Positions 9,782-18,820 of a stretch of 45,841 nt of DNA are shown here, piece after piece. A program made the translations under genes and the position numbers. The stretch lies in assembly GCA_947632055.1 (NCBI GenBank), contig CANRNS010000006.1, forward strand, positions 1 through 45,841, written 5' to 3'. The notes beneath the pieces were generated by a model. That model saw nothing but the letters and a program-made list of their open reading frames with translations. It did no database searches and was not told where the DNA came from. Each line of letters begins with the position of its first letter. The first letter of the stretch is position 1. Source of the stretch: an uncultured Akkermansia sp. Lineage in GTDB: Bacteria > Verrucomicrobiota > Verrucomicrobiia > Verrucomicrobiales > Akkermansiaceae.

Positions 9782-10168
9782 TCATAACTCTGGATCCACT
9801 TCTCCGTCCGGCAATCTTGGAGCCTTTGGCAAGTTCTTTTCAATATCATCCAAAAGATTAACCATATCTACTCCACGTTGGGCAGAGTCATCATGCCTGA
9901 AGCTCAGACGCGGCGTGTTGCGCAGTACCACTCGCCGACTCACTGCCCCCTGGATGTTGCCCCGCGCCCGCGTGAGTTTTTCAAGCACGGCAGCCGCCCC
10001 CATGCGCCCGACAACTCCGACCCACACGCGCGCCTCACGCAAGTCCTCCGTCGTTTCAACATCCAAGATGGATACGATCGTACCGGGCCACTCGAACTCA
10101 CGTTGCACAAAGGTGCCAATTTCCCGCTTGAGCAGTTCGTTCACCTTGTCTAAGCGGTGCGTTGCCAT
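9782..10168 (-). CDS. rbfA: Ribosome-binding factor A
   Basis: RbfA binds the 30S precursor and helps mature the 5' end of 16S rRNA. The 128-residue protein starts RLDKVNELLKREI, the conserved first helix, and continues with a type-II KH-like fold containing the VWVGVVG strand and the RRVVLRNTPRLSFRHDDS block typical of RbfA (usually PxLxFxxDxS). Its length is normal. It lies 6 bp after infB, in the common bacterial order nusA-infB-rbfA. No Shine-Dalgarno sequence precedes the ATG, so translation may be coupled to infB. Confidence 0.92.
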   Translation of the reverse strand: MATHRLDKVNELLKREIGTFVQREFEWPGTIVSILDVETTEDLREARVWVGVVGRMGAAAVLEKLTRARGNIQGAVSRRVVLRNTPRLSFRHDDSAQRGVDMVNLLDDIEKNLPKAPRLPDGEVDPEL

Positions 10169-10174
10169 GGTGAT

Positions 10175-12205
10175 TTATAGTGTCTGCTTAATTTTTTCGA
10201 GCGTGTAGCATTCGATGACATCGCCTTCCTCGTAATCATCGTAATCTGCCAGACGTATGCCGCACTCCAGTCCGCTCTTCACTTCCTCCACTTCATCCTT
10301 AAAGCGGCGCAAAGTGGACATACGTCCATCAAACACCACTTGCCCATCCCGTAGCACCCGAGCTTCGGCAGTGCGCAGCATTTTACCGTCTGTCACGTAT
10401 GACCCCGCAGCTTTTCCTTTGTTCAATTTATAAATCTGCCTGATTTCTGCATGGCCTAACGTTGTTTCGCGTGTTTCAGGTTCAAGCATGCCCAACATAG
10501 CATCCTTCACCTGGTCGATAAGCTCGTACACGATGGAAAAGATTTTCACCTGCACGCCCTCGCGTTTTATCGCCCGGACAGCATTAGTCTCCGCCTTCAC
10601 ATTGAAACCGAGAATCACCGCATCCGAAGATGAAGCCAACAGCACATCATTCTCAGAAATAGGTCCTGCTGCCGCCCCAATAAACTCACACTCCACCTTC
10701 TCGCTCTTGATGTCCATGATCGCCTTTTTGATGGCCTCCACGGAGCCCTGCACATCCCCCTTCAAAAAGAGTTTAAGGATGGCCTTGTGGTTGGTCTCGC
10801 CGATCATGGCAAGCACATCTTCCATACGTGAGCGCTTGGGCATGGCGAGTCGCTCACGACGCTGCTCCTCGACGCGTTCTTCAGAGAGTCTGCGCGCGGC
10901 ACGCTCATTTTCCATCTCCACCAATTCATCGCCCACATTGGGAGTCTCCAAAAAGCCAGATACCTCTGCCGGCATACCGGGCAGCACACGCTTAATGCTC
11001 TCGCCGCGGTCATTTATGATGGTTTTAACCTTACCGGCATATGGGCCGCATATGAAAGGCATACCTACCTTGAGCGTACCACTTTGCACAATAACGGTAG
11101 CTGAGCTGCCCTTACCCTGCTCCACACGAGCTTCAATGATAGAGGCGCGGCAGTTGGCACGCGGGTTAGCGCGAAGTTCAAGCACCTCTGCTTGCAAACA
11201 GAGCAACTCCAAAAGATCATCAATACCCTCGCCGGTGGCAGCTGATACATTCACGCACTCCACCTCACCGCCAAAATCGGTAGGGACCAATCCCTCTTCC
11301 ATGAGCTGAGTGCGCACGCGCATGGGGTCTGCCGCCGGTAAGTCGCATTTGTTGATCGCAACAATCATTGTCTTACCCGCTGCCTTAGAGTGCATAATTG
11401 CCTCCTTCGTTTGGGGCATAATACCATCATTGGCCGCCACCACCAATACGACAATATCCGTAACATCCGCGCCGCGAGCACGCATTTCCGTAAAGATAGC
11501 GTGGCCTGGAGTGTCAATAAAGGTGATCGTATGCTCACCGTGCTTAACCGTATAGGCGCCAATGTGCTGGGTAATCCCACCGGCCTCCCCCGCTACCACC
11601 TTGGTGCGGCGTATATAATCGAGTAGCGAAGTTTTGCCGTGATCAACATGCCCCATCACCGTAATGATCGGAGTACGCACTTTGAGGGCTTCCTCAGGTT
11701 CGGCCTCGGGAGCGACAGCCTCCGGCTCCGCCACCTCCACAGGTGCCTTGACCCCGGCTCCTTTCTCGCGCTTGACTCTTTCATAGGTAAACCCGTGCTT
11801 CTCGCACAACGCAGCCACTTGGTCGCTTTCCAGCAGGGTCTCCGGATTGGCGAATACTCCCATCCGCATCAAATCAGCTATCAATTTGAAGGGCTTAAGA
11901 CCCATCAAAGCCGATAAATCCGAAACCGACACCGGAGCTTTCACATTGATTGTGCTGCCGGGCGTAATGCCAGCCGCCGGAACAGGGGCAGGAGCGGGCT
12001 TGCTCACTGGAGCAGATGGCGTTTTAGTCTGTTCAACAGGGAGCTCAGTCGGCGGTGTCCCTTTTTCTTGCTCCGGGTTTTTCTTGCGCTGCGGCGACAA
12101 CAAATCGAGAGCTGCTTTTTTGGGAGCGGGAGCAGGCTTTGCAGCTCCCTTCTTTTTGTTTCCCAGCAGATCCAGGACTTCCTTTTTTTGTTTCTCTACG
12201 GGCAT
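10175..12205 (-). CDS. infB: Translation initiation factor IF-2
   Basis: IF-2 is the GTPase that brings formyl-Met-tRNA to the 30S subunit and promotes subunit joining. The 676-residue protein has a Lys/Ala/Pro-rich N-terminus, an IF2_N-like helical motif (about residues 93-140), then the GTPase with G1 GHVDHGKTS (185-193), G3 DTPGH (231-235) and G4 NKCD, followed by the beta-barrel and C-terminal tRNA-binding domains. The N-terminal extension is short compared with the E. coli long form of about 890 residues. It contains two similar LDLL blocks at about residues 11 and 33. It lies 23 bp after nusA. Confidence 0.95.
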   Translation of the reverse strand: MPVEKQKKEVLDLLGNKKKGAAKPAPAPKKAALDLLSPQRKKNPEQEKGTPPTELPVEQTKTPSAPVSKPAPAPVPAAGITPGSTINVKAPVSVSDLSALMGLKPFKLIADLMRMGVFANPETLLESDQVAALCEKHGFTYERVKREKGAGVKAPVEVAEPEAVAPEAEPEEALKVRTPIITVMGHVDHGKTSLLDYIRRTKVVAGEAGGITQHIGAYTVKHGEHTITFIDTPGHAIFTEMRARGADVTDIVVLVVAANDGIMPQTKEAIMHSKAAGKTMIVAINKCDLPAADPMRVRTQLMEEGLVPTDFGGEVECVNVSAATGEGIDDLLELLCLQAEVLELRANPRANCRASIIEARVEQGKGSSATVIVQSGTLKVGMPFICGPYAGKVKTIINDRGESIKRVLPGMPAEVSGFLETPNVGDELVEMENERAARRLSEERVEEQRRERLAMPKRSRMEDVLAMIGETNHKAILKLFLKGDVQGSVEAIKKAIMDIKSEKVECEFIGAAAGPISENDVLLASSSDAVILGFNVKAETNAVRAIKREGVQVKIFSIVYELIDQVKDAMLGMLEPETRETTLGHAEIRQIYKLNKGKAAGSYVTDGKMLRTAEARVLRDGQVVFDGRMSTLRRFKDEVEEVKSGLECGIRLADYDDYEEGDVIECYTLEKIKQTL

Positions 12206-12228
12206 GTGTCTATATTCTCAAGTTCGGG

Positions 12229-13518
12229 TTATGCATTTTTAGCGGTGGAGAGAATATGCTCCGCCTGTTCCGCCGTGATACCCAACGTATCCACCAAATC
12301 TTCCTTCTGGACATCCCATGTTACAATATCCTGCACGCGGGTAAAGCCAGCTTCTACCATGGATCTGGCCAACTCATCATTAATATGCAATGCCTGCGCA
12401 AGCTGGGCAGCAGCCTCTTGCACCTGCTCATTGGCTGAAGTTTCTCCCCCGCGTGCTTCTACCCGCACGTCCCAGCGCTCATTGGGTTCGGATATAAGCC
12501 GCGCCGTGAGTCGCACGTTTTGTCCCTTGCGCCCCTTTGCTTTAGCAGCAGCCTTATCGTCCTCTACATACACGGTCACTAACTTTTGCGCTTCATCCAC
12601 CTCGATACTCACAGGATCAATCGGCGCAAGGGCCTCTTGCACCATAACCCTTTTATCCTCTGAATATTCAAGAATATCTACTTTTTCGTGATTCAACTCA
12701 TTGACCACGTTCTTCACACGCGATCCGCGGATTCCTACGCAAGCGCCGATCGGATCCACATTCGCATCATGACTGCGCACCACCAGCTTGCTTCGATAAC
12801 CGGCCTCGCGCACCACCATGACAATCTCCACGGAATGCTCCGCTATTTCAATAACTTCATTCTCAAACAAACGCCGTACCAAGTTCGGGTGGCTGCGCGA
12901 AAGTATCAGCTCATGTCCGCGCGCCCCGTCCTTTACTTCCACAACATAAAATCGCAACTTATCCCCCGTATTGTACTCCTCTCCAGGTATTCGCTGGCGT
13001 GAAGGCAAAATACCCTCGAACTTCTCTACCTCGACAATCACATCACCCTTGTCATAACGCTTCACCGTACCCGTTACCACCTCGCCAATACGATCCTTGA
13101 ACGCATCTGCCAGCATTTCCTGCTCTGCACGACGAATGCGCTGCTGCATGGTTTGGCGCGCCGTTTGAACGGCGATGCGTCCGAAGTCCTTGGGAGTCAC
13201 ATTCACGTTCAACGTGTCGCCCGGCTTCACCTCTTTTCCCTTCAGCGCACAAACACCCTGCGCCGTACTCAGCTTAATCTCGTTGAATGGATCGCGCATT
13301 TCGGCATCCTCCACCACCGTCATCTCGGCCTTTATTTTTACGGAACCTTTTTGAGGATTCACTACTGCTCGCAAATGGTGAATGCGGTCTGCACCAGGTA
13401 CCATTTTGGCATAGGCAGTCAAAAACGAAGCTTCCAGCGCCTGCAGCACGCTCTCGCGCGTGAGGTCTTTCTCGCGTACATAAAAATCAATCAAAGCTGT
13501 AATATCTGTGGTAGCCAT
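12229..13518 (-). CDS. nusA: Transcription termination/antitermination factor NusA
   Basis: NusA binds RNA polymerase and modulates pausing, intrinsic termination and antitermination. The 429-residue protein shows the N-terminal polymerase-binding domain (residues 1-125), an S1 domain with VVTGTVKRYDKGDVIVEV, and two KH domains including DPIGACVGIRGSRVKNVVNEL. A short C-terminal helix-hairpin region, LVDTLGITAEQAEHIL, resembles the acidic repeats of longer NusA proteins. rimP, commonly upstream of nusA, is absent: upstream is the divergent nuo operon. The ATG is preceded by ACCTCC, the complement of an SD rather than an SD. The leader holds an intrinsic terminator, suggesting attenuation. Confidence 0.95.
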   Translation of the reverse strand: MATTDITALIDFYVREKDLTRESVLQALEASFLTAYAKMVPGADRIHHLRAVVNPQKGSVKIKAEMTVVEDAEMRDPFNEIKLSTAQGVCALKGKEVKPGDTLNVNVTPKDFGRIAVQTARQTMQQRIRRAEQEMLADAFKDRIGEVVTGTVKRYDKGDVIVEVEKFEGILPSRQRIPGEEYNTGDKLRFYVVEVKDGARGHELILSRSHPNLVRRLFENEVIEIAEHSVEIVMVVREAGYRSKLVVRSHDANVDPIGACVGIRGSRVKNVVNELNHEKVDILEYSEDKRVMVQEALAPIDPVSIEVDEAQKLVTVYVEDDKAAAKAKGRKGQNVRLTARLISEPNERWDVRVEARGGETSANEQVQEAAAQLAQALHINDELARSMVEAGFTRVQDIVTWDVQKEDLVDTLGITAEQAEHILSTAKNA

Positions 13519-13558
13519 GTTTTGGAGGTAGTTGGTTATTGGTTTCCCGACCGTTTAT

Positions 13559-13586
13559 AAAAAAAGAGCGGGCCATCGACCCGCTC
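13559..13586 (-). terminator. Intrinsic terminator inside the nusA leader
   Basis: Reading the minus strand, GAGCGGG (13586-13580), a 7-nt loop and CCCGCTC (13572-13566) form a perfect 7-bp stem followed by seven T residues (13565-13559). It lies 40 nt before the nusA ATG and about 30 nt after the predicted transcription start. No other minus-strand gene lies between it and the promoter, so it fits an attenuator acting on the nusA-infB-rbfA operon. Confidence 0.8.
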
Positions 13587-13621
13587 CAATCCTATTAAAG
13601 ACCGGAACTCGTACGGGTGAG

Positions 13622-13650
13622 ATTGTAGAACGCCATGCCCCCTTTGTCAA
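13622..13650 (-). promoter_or_regulatory. nusA operon promoter
   Basis: The minus strand carries consensus TTGACA (13650-13645), a 17-bp spacer and TACAAT (13627-13622), predicting a start near 13615 and a 97-nt leader. It is one of the best sigma-70-type matches in the window. Confidence 0.8.
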
Positions 13651-13681
13651 GTATCTATTTTGCCGTAAAAACGTTTATGGG

Positions 13682-13693
13682 GTGACACGTCAC
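13682..13693. promoter_or_regulatory. Palindrome between the nusA and nuo promoters
   Basis: GTGAC-AC-GTCAC is a perfect inverted repeat with 5-bp arms. It lies 7 bp upstream of the nuo -35 box and 31 bp upstream of the nusA -35 box, a position suited to a regulator of either promoter. No regulator is identified. Confidence 0.4.
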
Positions 13694-13700
13694 TTTGGGC

Positions 13701-13729
13701 TTGAAATTGGGGAAGGGTAAGAGTACAAT
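13701..13729 (+). promoter_or_regulatory. nuo operon promoter
   Basis: TTGAAA (13701-13706), a 17-bp spacer and TACAAT (13724-13729) predict a start near 13736 and a 36-nt leader before nuoD. Confidence 0.7.
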
Positions 13730-13771
13730 GAGCGCGACGCTGCGTGGGCGCAAAACGGGCAGAAGCAGATC

Positions 13772-15016
13772 ATGAAGACGACCAAGGTAATTGAAGTGCC
13801 GAATCCATCCGAAGCCGGGCCGGAGTATCTGAGAGAAGATGCGGACATGCCGCATGATTTGGTGACTCTGAACATGGGACCTTCGCACCCGGCAACGCAT
13901 GGGGTGCTGCGGCTCAAGCTGGTGATTGACGGGGAGGAAATCGTGAGTTGCGATCCGGTGATTGGCTACCTGCACCGCGGCATGGAGAAAATTGCCGAGA
14001 ATTGCCATTACAATCAATTTGTGGCGTACACCGATCGTTTTGACTATCTGGCACCCATGAGCAATAATATCGCCTATGCTTGCGCGGTGGAAAAGCTGCT
14101 GGGATGGGAACTGCCCGAACGGGGACAGGCAATTCGGGTGCTCTGCGCCGAGCTTTCACGTATCTCCTCATACTTCCTCGGGCTTGGCGTGTACGCCATG
14201 GACACGGGAGCCATGACGGCCTTCCTGTACTGCTACGAGGAGAAGGAGAAAGTGCACAATTTTTATGAGAAGATCTGCGGAGCGCGCTTCACCTCCAGCT
14301 ACACGCGCATCGGCGGCTTGACGCGCGACCTGCCGAAAGGGTTTGAAAAGGAAGTGCTTGACTTTTGTGACTCGGCAGAAAAGACCGTGGATGAACTCAA
14401 ACGTCTGCTGCTGCACAATAAAGTCTTCATCGATCGTCTGGTAGGCGTGGGCGTTATCACTCGAGAAATGGCGCTGCAGAACGGCATGACCGGTCCCAAC
14501 TTGCGCGCCAGCGGCGTCAAGCGCGATTTACGCAAAACGAATCCCTACCTCGGTTACGAAAAATATGAGTTTGATGTGCCCGTAGCACAGGAAGGCGACT
14601 GCTATGCACGCTTCCAACTGCGATTGGAGGAGATCCTGCAGTCCGTGCGCATCATTCGCCAGGTATGCGAAGACATGCCGTCCGGTCCCATCTGCGTGCA
14701 AAATGAACGCGGCGTACTCCCCCGCAAGGAAGATGCGTTGCAGGGCATGGAGGAACTCATTCGGCAATTCATGGTGAGCACGCAGAGCGTAAACGCTCCG
14801 GCCGGCCAAGTCTTTTTCGCCGCCGAAAACCCGAAAGGGGAACTGGGCTTTTTCATCGATTCTCAGGGAGGTGGTACTCCAAACCGCCTCAAAATGCGCA
14901 GTCCATCCTTCTGCACACTCTCGATGCTGCCGGAGTTGCTACCAGGCCATTTGGTGAGCGACATCGGCGCCATTCTCGGTTCCTTCGATTTTGTGCAAGG
15001 CGAATGCGACCGCTAA
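13772..15016 (+). CDS. nuoD: NADH-quinone oxidoreductase subunit D
   Basis: NuoD (49-kDa subunit) forms the quinone-binding site of complex I together with NuoH and NuoB in the peripheral arm. The 414-residue protein contains the diagnostic MGPSHPATHGVLRL near residue 35, CDPVIGYLHRGMEK, and a C-terminal DIGAILGSFDFVQGECDR close to the family ending (usually D-x-x-D.R). It is a stand-alone NuoD, not a NuoCD fusion. It is the first gene of this cluster, directly behind the promoter at 13701; nuoA, nuoB and nuoC are not upstream. No Shine-Dalgarno sequence precedes the ATG. Confidence 0.95.
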   Translation: MKTTKVIEVPNPSEAGPEYLREDADMPHDLVTLNMGPSHPATHGVLRLKLVIDGEEIVSCDPVIGYLHRGMEKIAENCHYNQFVAYTDRFDYLAPMSNNIAYACAVEKLLGWELPERGQAIRVLCAELSRISSYFLGLGVYAMDTGAMTAFLYCYEEKEKVHNFYEKICGARFTSSYTRIGGLTRDLPKGFEKEVLDFCDSAEKTVDELKRLLLHNKVFIDRLVGVGVITREMALQNGMTGPNLRASGVKRDLRKTNPYLGYEKYEFDVPVAQEGDCYARFQLRLEEILQSVRIIRQVCEDMPSGPICVQNERGVLPRKEDALQGMEELIRQFMVSTQSVNAPAGQVFFAAENPKGELGFFIDSQGGGTPNRLKMRSPSFCTLSMLPELLPGHLVSDIGAILGSFDFVQGECDR

Positions 15017-15037
15017 AAAACCAACTTATCTAACACC

Positions 15038-15619
15038 ATGACAGAGCAACCAGATGCTATTGCGGCTCTCGCAGAAACTAAACCCTCTCCGGGGGAAAAG
15101 TATTACCCGCCCTTTAAGGTGACCCCCGAGCTCACCAAAAAAGCAAAGGCATACATCTCCATGTACCCGAAGGGCAGAGAGCAATCTGCTGTTCTGCCTT
15201 TGATTCACCTGGTTCAGGAGAAGCACGGTTACATTTGCCCGCAAAGCGTGCTCTGGATTGCAGAAATGTGCCAATCTACGCCTATCCACGTGCAGGGCAT
15301 TGTGAGTTTCTACCCCGGTATCCGCACAAGCTGTCCGGGCAAGTGGCACATCCGCGTCTGCCACACGATTGCCTGCGCTCTGTCCGGCGGCGAGGAACTG
15401 TTGTCTTATATCTGTGAGAAAATCGGCATCGACCCGAAAGCCATGACGGATGAGGAGCCCATGGCTGTCAGCGCGGACGGATTGTGGAGCATTGAGGCTG
15501 TAGAATGCCTGGCGGCCTGTGGCTTCGGACCTAACCTCATGGTCAACGACACTCTTTACTCGCAGATGGATCAGGCAAAAGTGGATGATCTGATAGAGGA
15601 ATACAGCAAGAAAGCATGA
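15038..15619 (+). CDS. nuoE: NADH-quinone oxidoreductase subunit E
   Basis: NuoE (24-kDa subunit) carries the [2Fe-2S] cluster N1a near FMN in the NADH-oxidising module. The 193-residue protein has the thioredoxin-like fold motifs: the first ligand pair CHTIAC (C-x4-C) and the second pair CLAAC (C-x3-C), the latter in the block EAVECLAACGFGPNLMVND. The helical N-terminal half (LPLIHLVQEKHGYI) is typical. It follows nuoD after 21 bp, and its start context is AACTTATCTAACACC-ATG with no SD. Confidence 0.93.
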   Translation: MTEQPDAIAALAETKPSPGEKYYPPFKVTPELTKKAKAYISMYPKGREQSAVLPLIHLVQEKHGYICPQSVLWIAEMCQSTPIHVQGIVSFYPGIRTSCPGKWHIRVCHTIACALSGGEELLSYICEKIGIDPKAMTDEEPMAVSADGLWSIEAVECLAACGFGPNLMVNDTLYSQMDQAKVDDLIEEYSKKA

Positions 15620-15629
15620 CGACACGACC

Positions 15630-17039
15630 ATGAGTGAGATCACCTACAAACCGGGGCACGAACCCCACCCGCGAGAAACTCGCCGCATCTTTCGCAATAT
15701 TGATCGCGTGGGCTATGACCCGTCTATTGCTTGTTTCATCAAAGACGGCGGCTACGAAACTCTCAAAAAGGCCATCAAAATGGAACCAGCGGCCATCATC
15801 GATGAGGTGAAAAAGAGCGGCTTGCGCGGTCGTGGCGGCGCAGGGTTCCCTACGGGCGTCAAGTGGACCTTCATCCCCAAGGGCAATACCAAGCCCGTGT
15901 ATCTTGTCTGCAACTGTGACGAATCTGAACCTGGCACTTTTAAGGACCGCTTCATTGTACACCAGGATCCGCACCAGCTGCTGGAGGGTATGATTATCGC
16001 CTGCTACGCTGTACAAGCCCACTACGCCATCATCTACATGCGCGAGGAGTTCCCGGAAGCGGCCAAAATTGTGCAGCGGGCTTTGGCAGAGGCCGAAAAA
16101 AACAACTTCCTGGGTAAAAATATCCTCGGCAGCGGATATGATCTGAACATCATTCTTCACCGCGGCGCCGGAGCGTACATCTGCGGTGAAGAAACGGGCC
16201 TCATCAATTCCATCGAAGGCGTTCGCCCCTACCCACGTATCAAACCTCCTTTCTTCCCCGCAGCCATTGGTCTGTACGGCTGTCCCACCATCGTCAACAA
16301 CGTGGAATCGCTCTGCCAGGTGCGTCAAGTGCTGATGCGAGGCGGCGAAGCATATGCAGCCGACGGCGCTACTCGCAGTCCGGGCACGCGTATCATCGGC
16401 GTATCCGGCGATGTTCAAAGACCGGGATACTACGAAATCATCTCCGGTTCCATCACGTACGGCGATTTGCTCTATGAACTGTGCGGCGGACCAAAACCCG
16501 GTCGCAGTTTTAAGGCCATCATTCCCGGTGGCGCCAGCGCCAAGGTGATGCGCTGTGACGAGGTGCTCAAAGGGCGCAACCCTGACGGCAGTGTCCGTAA
16601 AATGACTATCTTTGACGTGCCGATGGACCTTGACAGCATCGCCCAGCACGGCTCCATGAGCGGCTCGGGCGGTGTCATCGTCATGGACGACTCGCGAAGC
16701 ATGCCCGAAATGCTGCGCAACCTCAATCGCTTCTTTGCGTGGGAATCCTGCGGACAATGCACGCCGTGCCGAGAAGGCAACCCGTGGATGCTCAAACTGA
16801 GCACGCGCATCTGCCAAGGCAAGGCATCCCCGGAAGATGTGGACCTGCTCAAGAGCGTGGCGGACAATATCTGCGGACGAACCGTCTGTGCATTCGGCGA
16901 AGCGTGTGCGTGGCCGGTCCAAGCGTTTACCACCAAATTCCGAGAAGAGTTCCTGGCGCTCACCAGACCCATTAACGCTTTCAAGCCCCATAATCCGGAA
17001 GCCGCTGAGGCGCGTAAATACCTGACCCGAGAAGACTAA
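15630..17039 (+). CDS. nuoF: NADH-quinone oxidoreductase subunit F
   Basis: NuoF (51-kDa subunit) oxidises NADH through FMN and passes electrons to its [4Fe-4S] cluster N3. The 469-residue protein has the glycine-rich nucleotide/FMN segment GLRGRGGAGFPTGVKW, the block CNCDESEPGTFKDR, YICGEETGLINSIEG, and the cluster ligands in SCGQCTPCREG (C-x2-C-x2-C) with a fourth Cys in GRTVCAFGEA. Length and motif order are complete. The gene starts 10 bp after nuoE. Confidence 0.95.
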   Translation: MSEITYKPGHEPHPRETRRIFRNIDRVGYDPSIACFIKDGGYETLKKAIKMEPAAIIDEVKKSGLRGRGGAGFPTGVKWTFIPKGNTKPVYLVCNCDESEPGTFKDRFIVHQDPHQLLEGMIIACYAVQAHYAIIYMREEFPEAAKIVQRALAEAEKNNFLGKNILGSGYDLNIILHRGAGAYICGEETGLINSIEGVRPYPRIKPPFFPAAIGLYGCPTIVNNVESLCQVRQVLMRGGEAYAADGATRSPGTRIIGVSGDVQRPGYYEIISGSITYGDLLYELCGGPKPGRSFKAIIPGGASAKVMRCDEVLKGRNPDGSVRKMTIFDVPMDLDSIAQHGSMSGSGGVIVMDDSRSMPEMLRNLNRFFAWESCGQCTPCREGNPWMLKLSTRICQGKASPEDVDLLKSVADNICGRTVCAFGEACAWPVQAFTTKFREEFLALTRPINAFKPHNPEAAEARKYLTRED

Positions 17040-17055
17040 CCCTTACTGCCGACCC

Positions 17056-18789
17056 ATGAGTACAGAACAGCAAATATTGCCGAAGGACGCGGCCGCCGCC
17101 GAAGGTAAGGTCAATGTGCAAATCAACGGCACTTGGTATCGCTTCCCCAAAGGCACTCGCATCGCAGATGCCTGCAACAGCGTAGGCGTACATGTGCCTT
17201 GCTTCTGCTACCACCCCAAGCTGAGCGTGGCGGGTTCCTGCCGCATGTGCTTGGTGGAGCAGGGTATGCCTCCGCGTCTCGCCCCCGGCGCCACACCCAC
17301 TTACAATGATGATGGTTACCAAACCATCCAGTGGATGCCGCGAGCCATTGTTGCCTGCGCCAACACGGTAGCTGAAAATATGGGCATCCGCACCAATGGC
17401 ACCGTCTGCACTGAAGCGCGCCGCGCCGTGTTGGAGTTCCTGCTTACCAACCACCCGCTGGATTGCCCCATCTGCGACCAGGCAGGCGAATGCAAACTGC
17501 AGGAATACACTGCAGATTACGGCCAACTTACCCACCGCTTCACCGAGAGCAAAATTAAGAAAGGGAAAAACCTCTCCATCGGTCCACGTGTGAACTTGGA
17601 TCAGGAACGCTGCGTGCTCTGCCGCCGGTGCGTACGTTTCATGAAGGAAATCGTCGGGGAGGAAGTCCTCGGTGTGGTAGGCCGCGGCGGACGCAATGCC
17701 ATTGCCTGCTACCCCGGCAAAACGCTAGACAGCAACTACTCCATGAACGTGGTGGATATTTGCCCCGTAGGCGCCATGACTTCCAAGGATTTTCGCTTCA
17801 AAATGCGCGTCTGGTTCTTGAAGAGTACTCCTACCATTGATGTGAACTGCGGCACTGGCACCAATATCAATATCTGGACCCGCGAACAGCAGGTGTACCG
17901 CATTACCCCGCGCCAAAATGATGCCGTGAACAGTTGCTGGATGCCGGATGACCACCGCCTGAACTACAAATACATCAACGCACCGGAACGTTTGCTCACC
18001 CCACTTATCCGCACGGATCAACAAACTGAACAACGACCTGCCGCATGGGAGCCGCTACTGCGAACGGTAGCCGAGCAATTGCGCCGTTGCAAGAGTTCTG
18101 AACTCGCCATCATCGCCTCAGCACGCCTCACCAACGAAGAGCTGTACCTCACAAAACACTTGGCCGATCTTCTTGGCGTCAAGGCTCTGGATATCGTTCC
18201 GCGCATGGGGGAGAATGATGGCATGCTCATCTCGGCCGACCGCAATCCCAACACAACCGGCGCCAAACTCATCCTAGGAAAAGATGGCAGCACCCTGCCC
18301 GACATTGTCCGCGGCATCAAAATCGGCAAGATTCGCTCGCTCATCGTGCTCGGTGAGGATGTAACGGCTGAAGCCGGGATTCCCGCTGAACAACTCCGCA
18401 AGCTGGATTACCTGCTGGTGATGGCTCACAGCGAAAGTCCCACGACCCAAGAGGCGGACGCTGTACTTCCGGGCGTCACATTTGCTGAAAAACACGGCAC
18501 CATGATCAACGTGACCGGACGCATCCAACGCCTCAATCGAGCGATTGACCCGCTGGGAGAAGCCAGAGCCGATTGGGACATTTTACGCGCTCTACTTCAA
18601 GAATGTGGTGATGTACCACTCAAAGCCGTCCGCGCCACCAGCTCCATGGAAATTCTGGAGGAAATGGCTGAGCAATTTGAGGCTCTCTCCGGTGTCACTT
18701 GGGCAAATATTGGCAACTCTGGTCGCCAAATCTTGGAAACTGGCGTCACCATTCCCCTGATCGAGCGCGAGCACGCCAAACAACCTTGA
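17056..18789 (+). CDS. nuoG: NADH-quinone oxidoreductase subunit G, short form
   Basis: NuoG (75-kDa subunit) carries several Fe-S clusters of the electron wire. The N-terminal ferredoxin domain has its Cys set around VPCFCYHPKL and GSCRMCLVE. HPLDCPICDQAGEC gives the H-x3-C-x2-C-x5-C ligands of N5, and CVLCRRC with a later CPVGAM gives cluster N4. The molybdopterin-oxidoreductase-like C-terminal domain is present but shortened: the protein is 577 residues against roughly 700-900 in well-known homologues. The extra N7 cluster motif of some bacteria is not seen. It is preceded by nuoF and followed by nuoH in the canonical order. No SD is present. Confidence 0.93.
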   Translation: MSTEQQILPKDAAAAEGKVNVQINGTWYRFPKGTRIADACNSVGVHVPCFCYHPKLSVAGSCRMCLVEQGMPPRLAPGATPTYNDDGYQTIQWMPRAIVACANTVAENMGIRTNGTVCTEARRAVLEFLLTNHPLDCPICDQAGECKLQEYTADYGQLTHRFTESKIKKGKNLSIGPRVNLDQERCVLCRRCVRFMKEIVGEEVLGVVGRGGRNAIACYPGKTLDSNYSMNVVDICPVGAMTSKDFRFKMRVWFLKSTPTIDVNCGTGTNINIWTREQQVYRITPRQNDAVNSCWMPDDHRLNYKYINAPERLLTPLIRTDQQTEQRPAAWEPLLRTVAEQLRRCKSSELAIIASARLTNEELYLTKHLADLLGVKALDIVPRMGENDGMLISADRNPNTTGAKLILGKDGSTLPDIVRGIKIGKIRSLIVLGEDVTAEAGIPAEQLRKLDYLLVMAHSESPTTQEADAVLPGVTFAEKHGTMINVTGRIQRLNRAIDPLGEARADWDILRALLQECGDVPLKAVRATSSMEILEEMAEQFEALSGVTWANIGNSGRQILETGVTIPLIEREHAKQP

Positions 18790-18820
18790 CAACTGAAAAA
18801 ACTTACCGCACAAAACAATC

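Noticed and set aside
13614..13618. ACCCG as an antiterminator arm for the nusA leader terminator
   Set aside because: It lies at or before the predicted transcription start, so it would be mostly absent from the RNA.
15543..16991. Long (482-residue) minus-strand frame opposite nuoF
   Set aside because: nuoF is unmistakable on the plus strand; the antisense frame has no recognisable motif and arises from codon bias.
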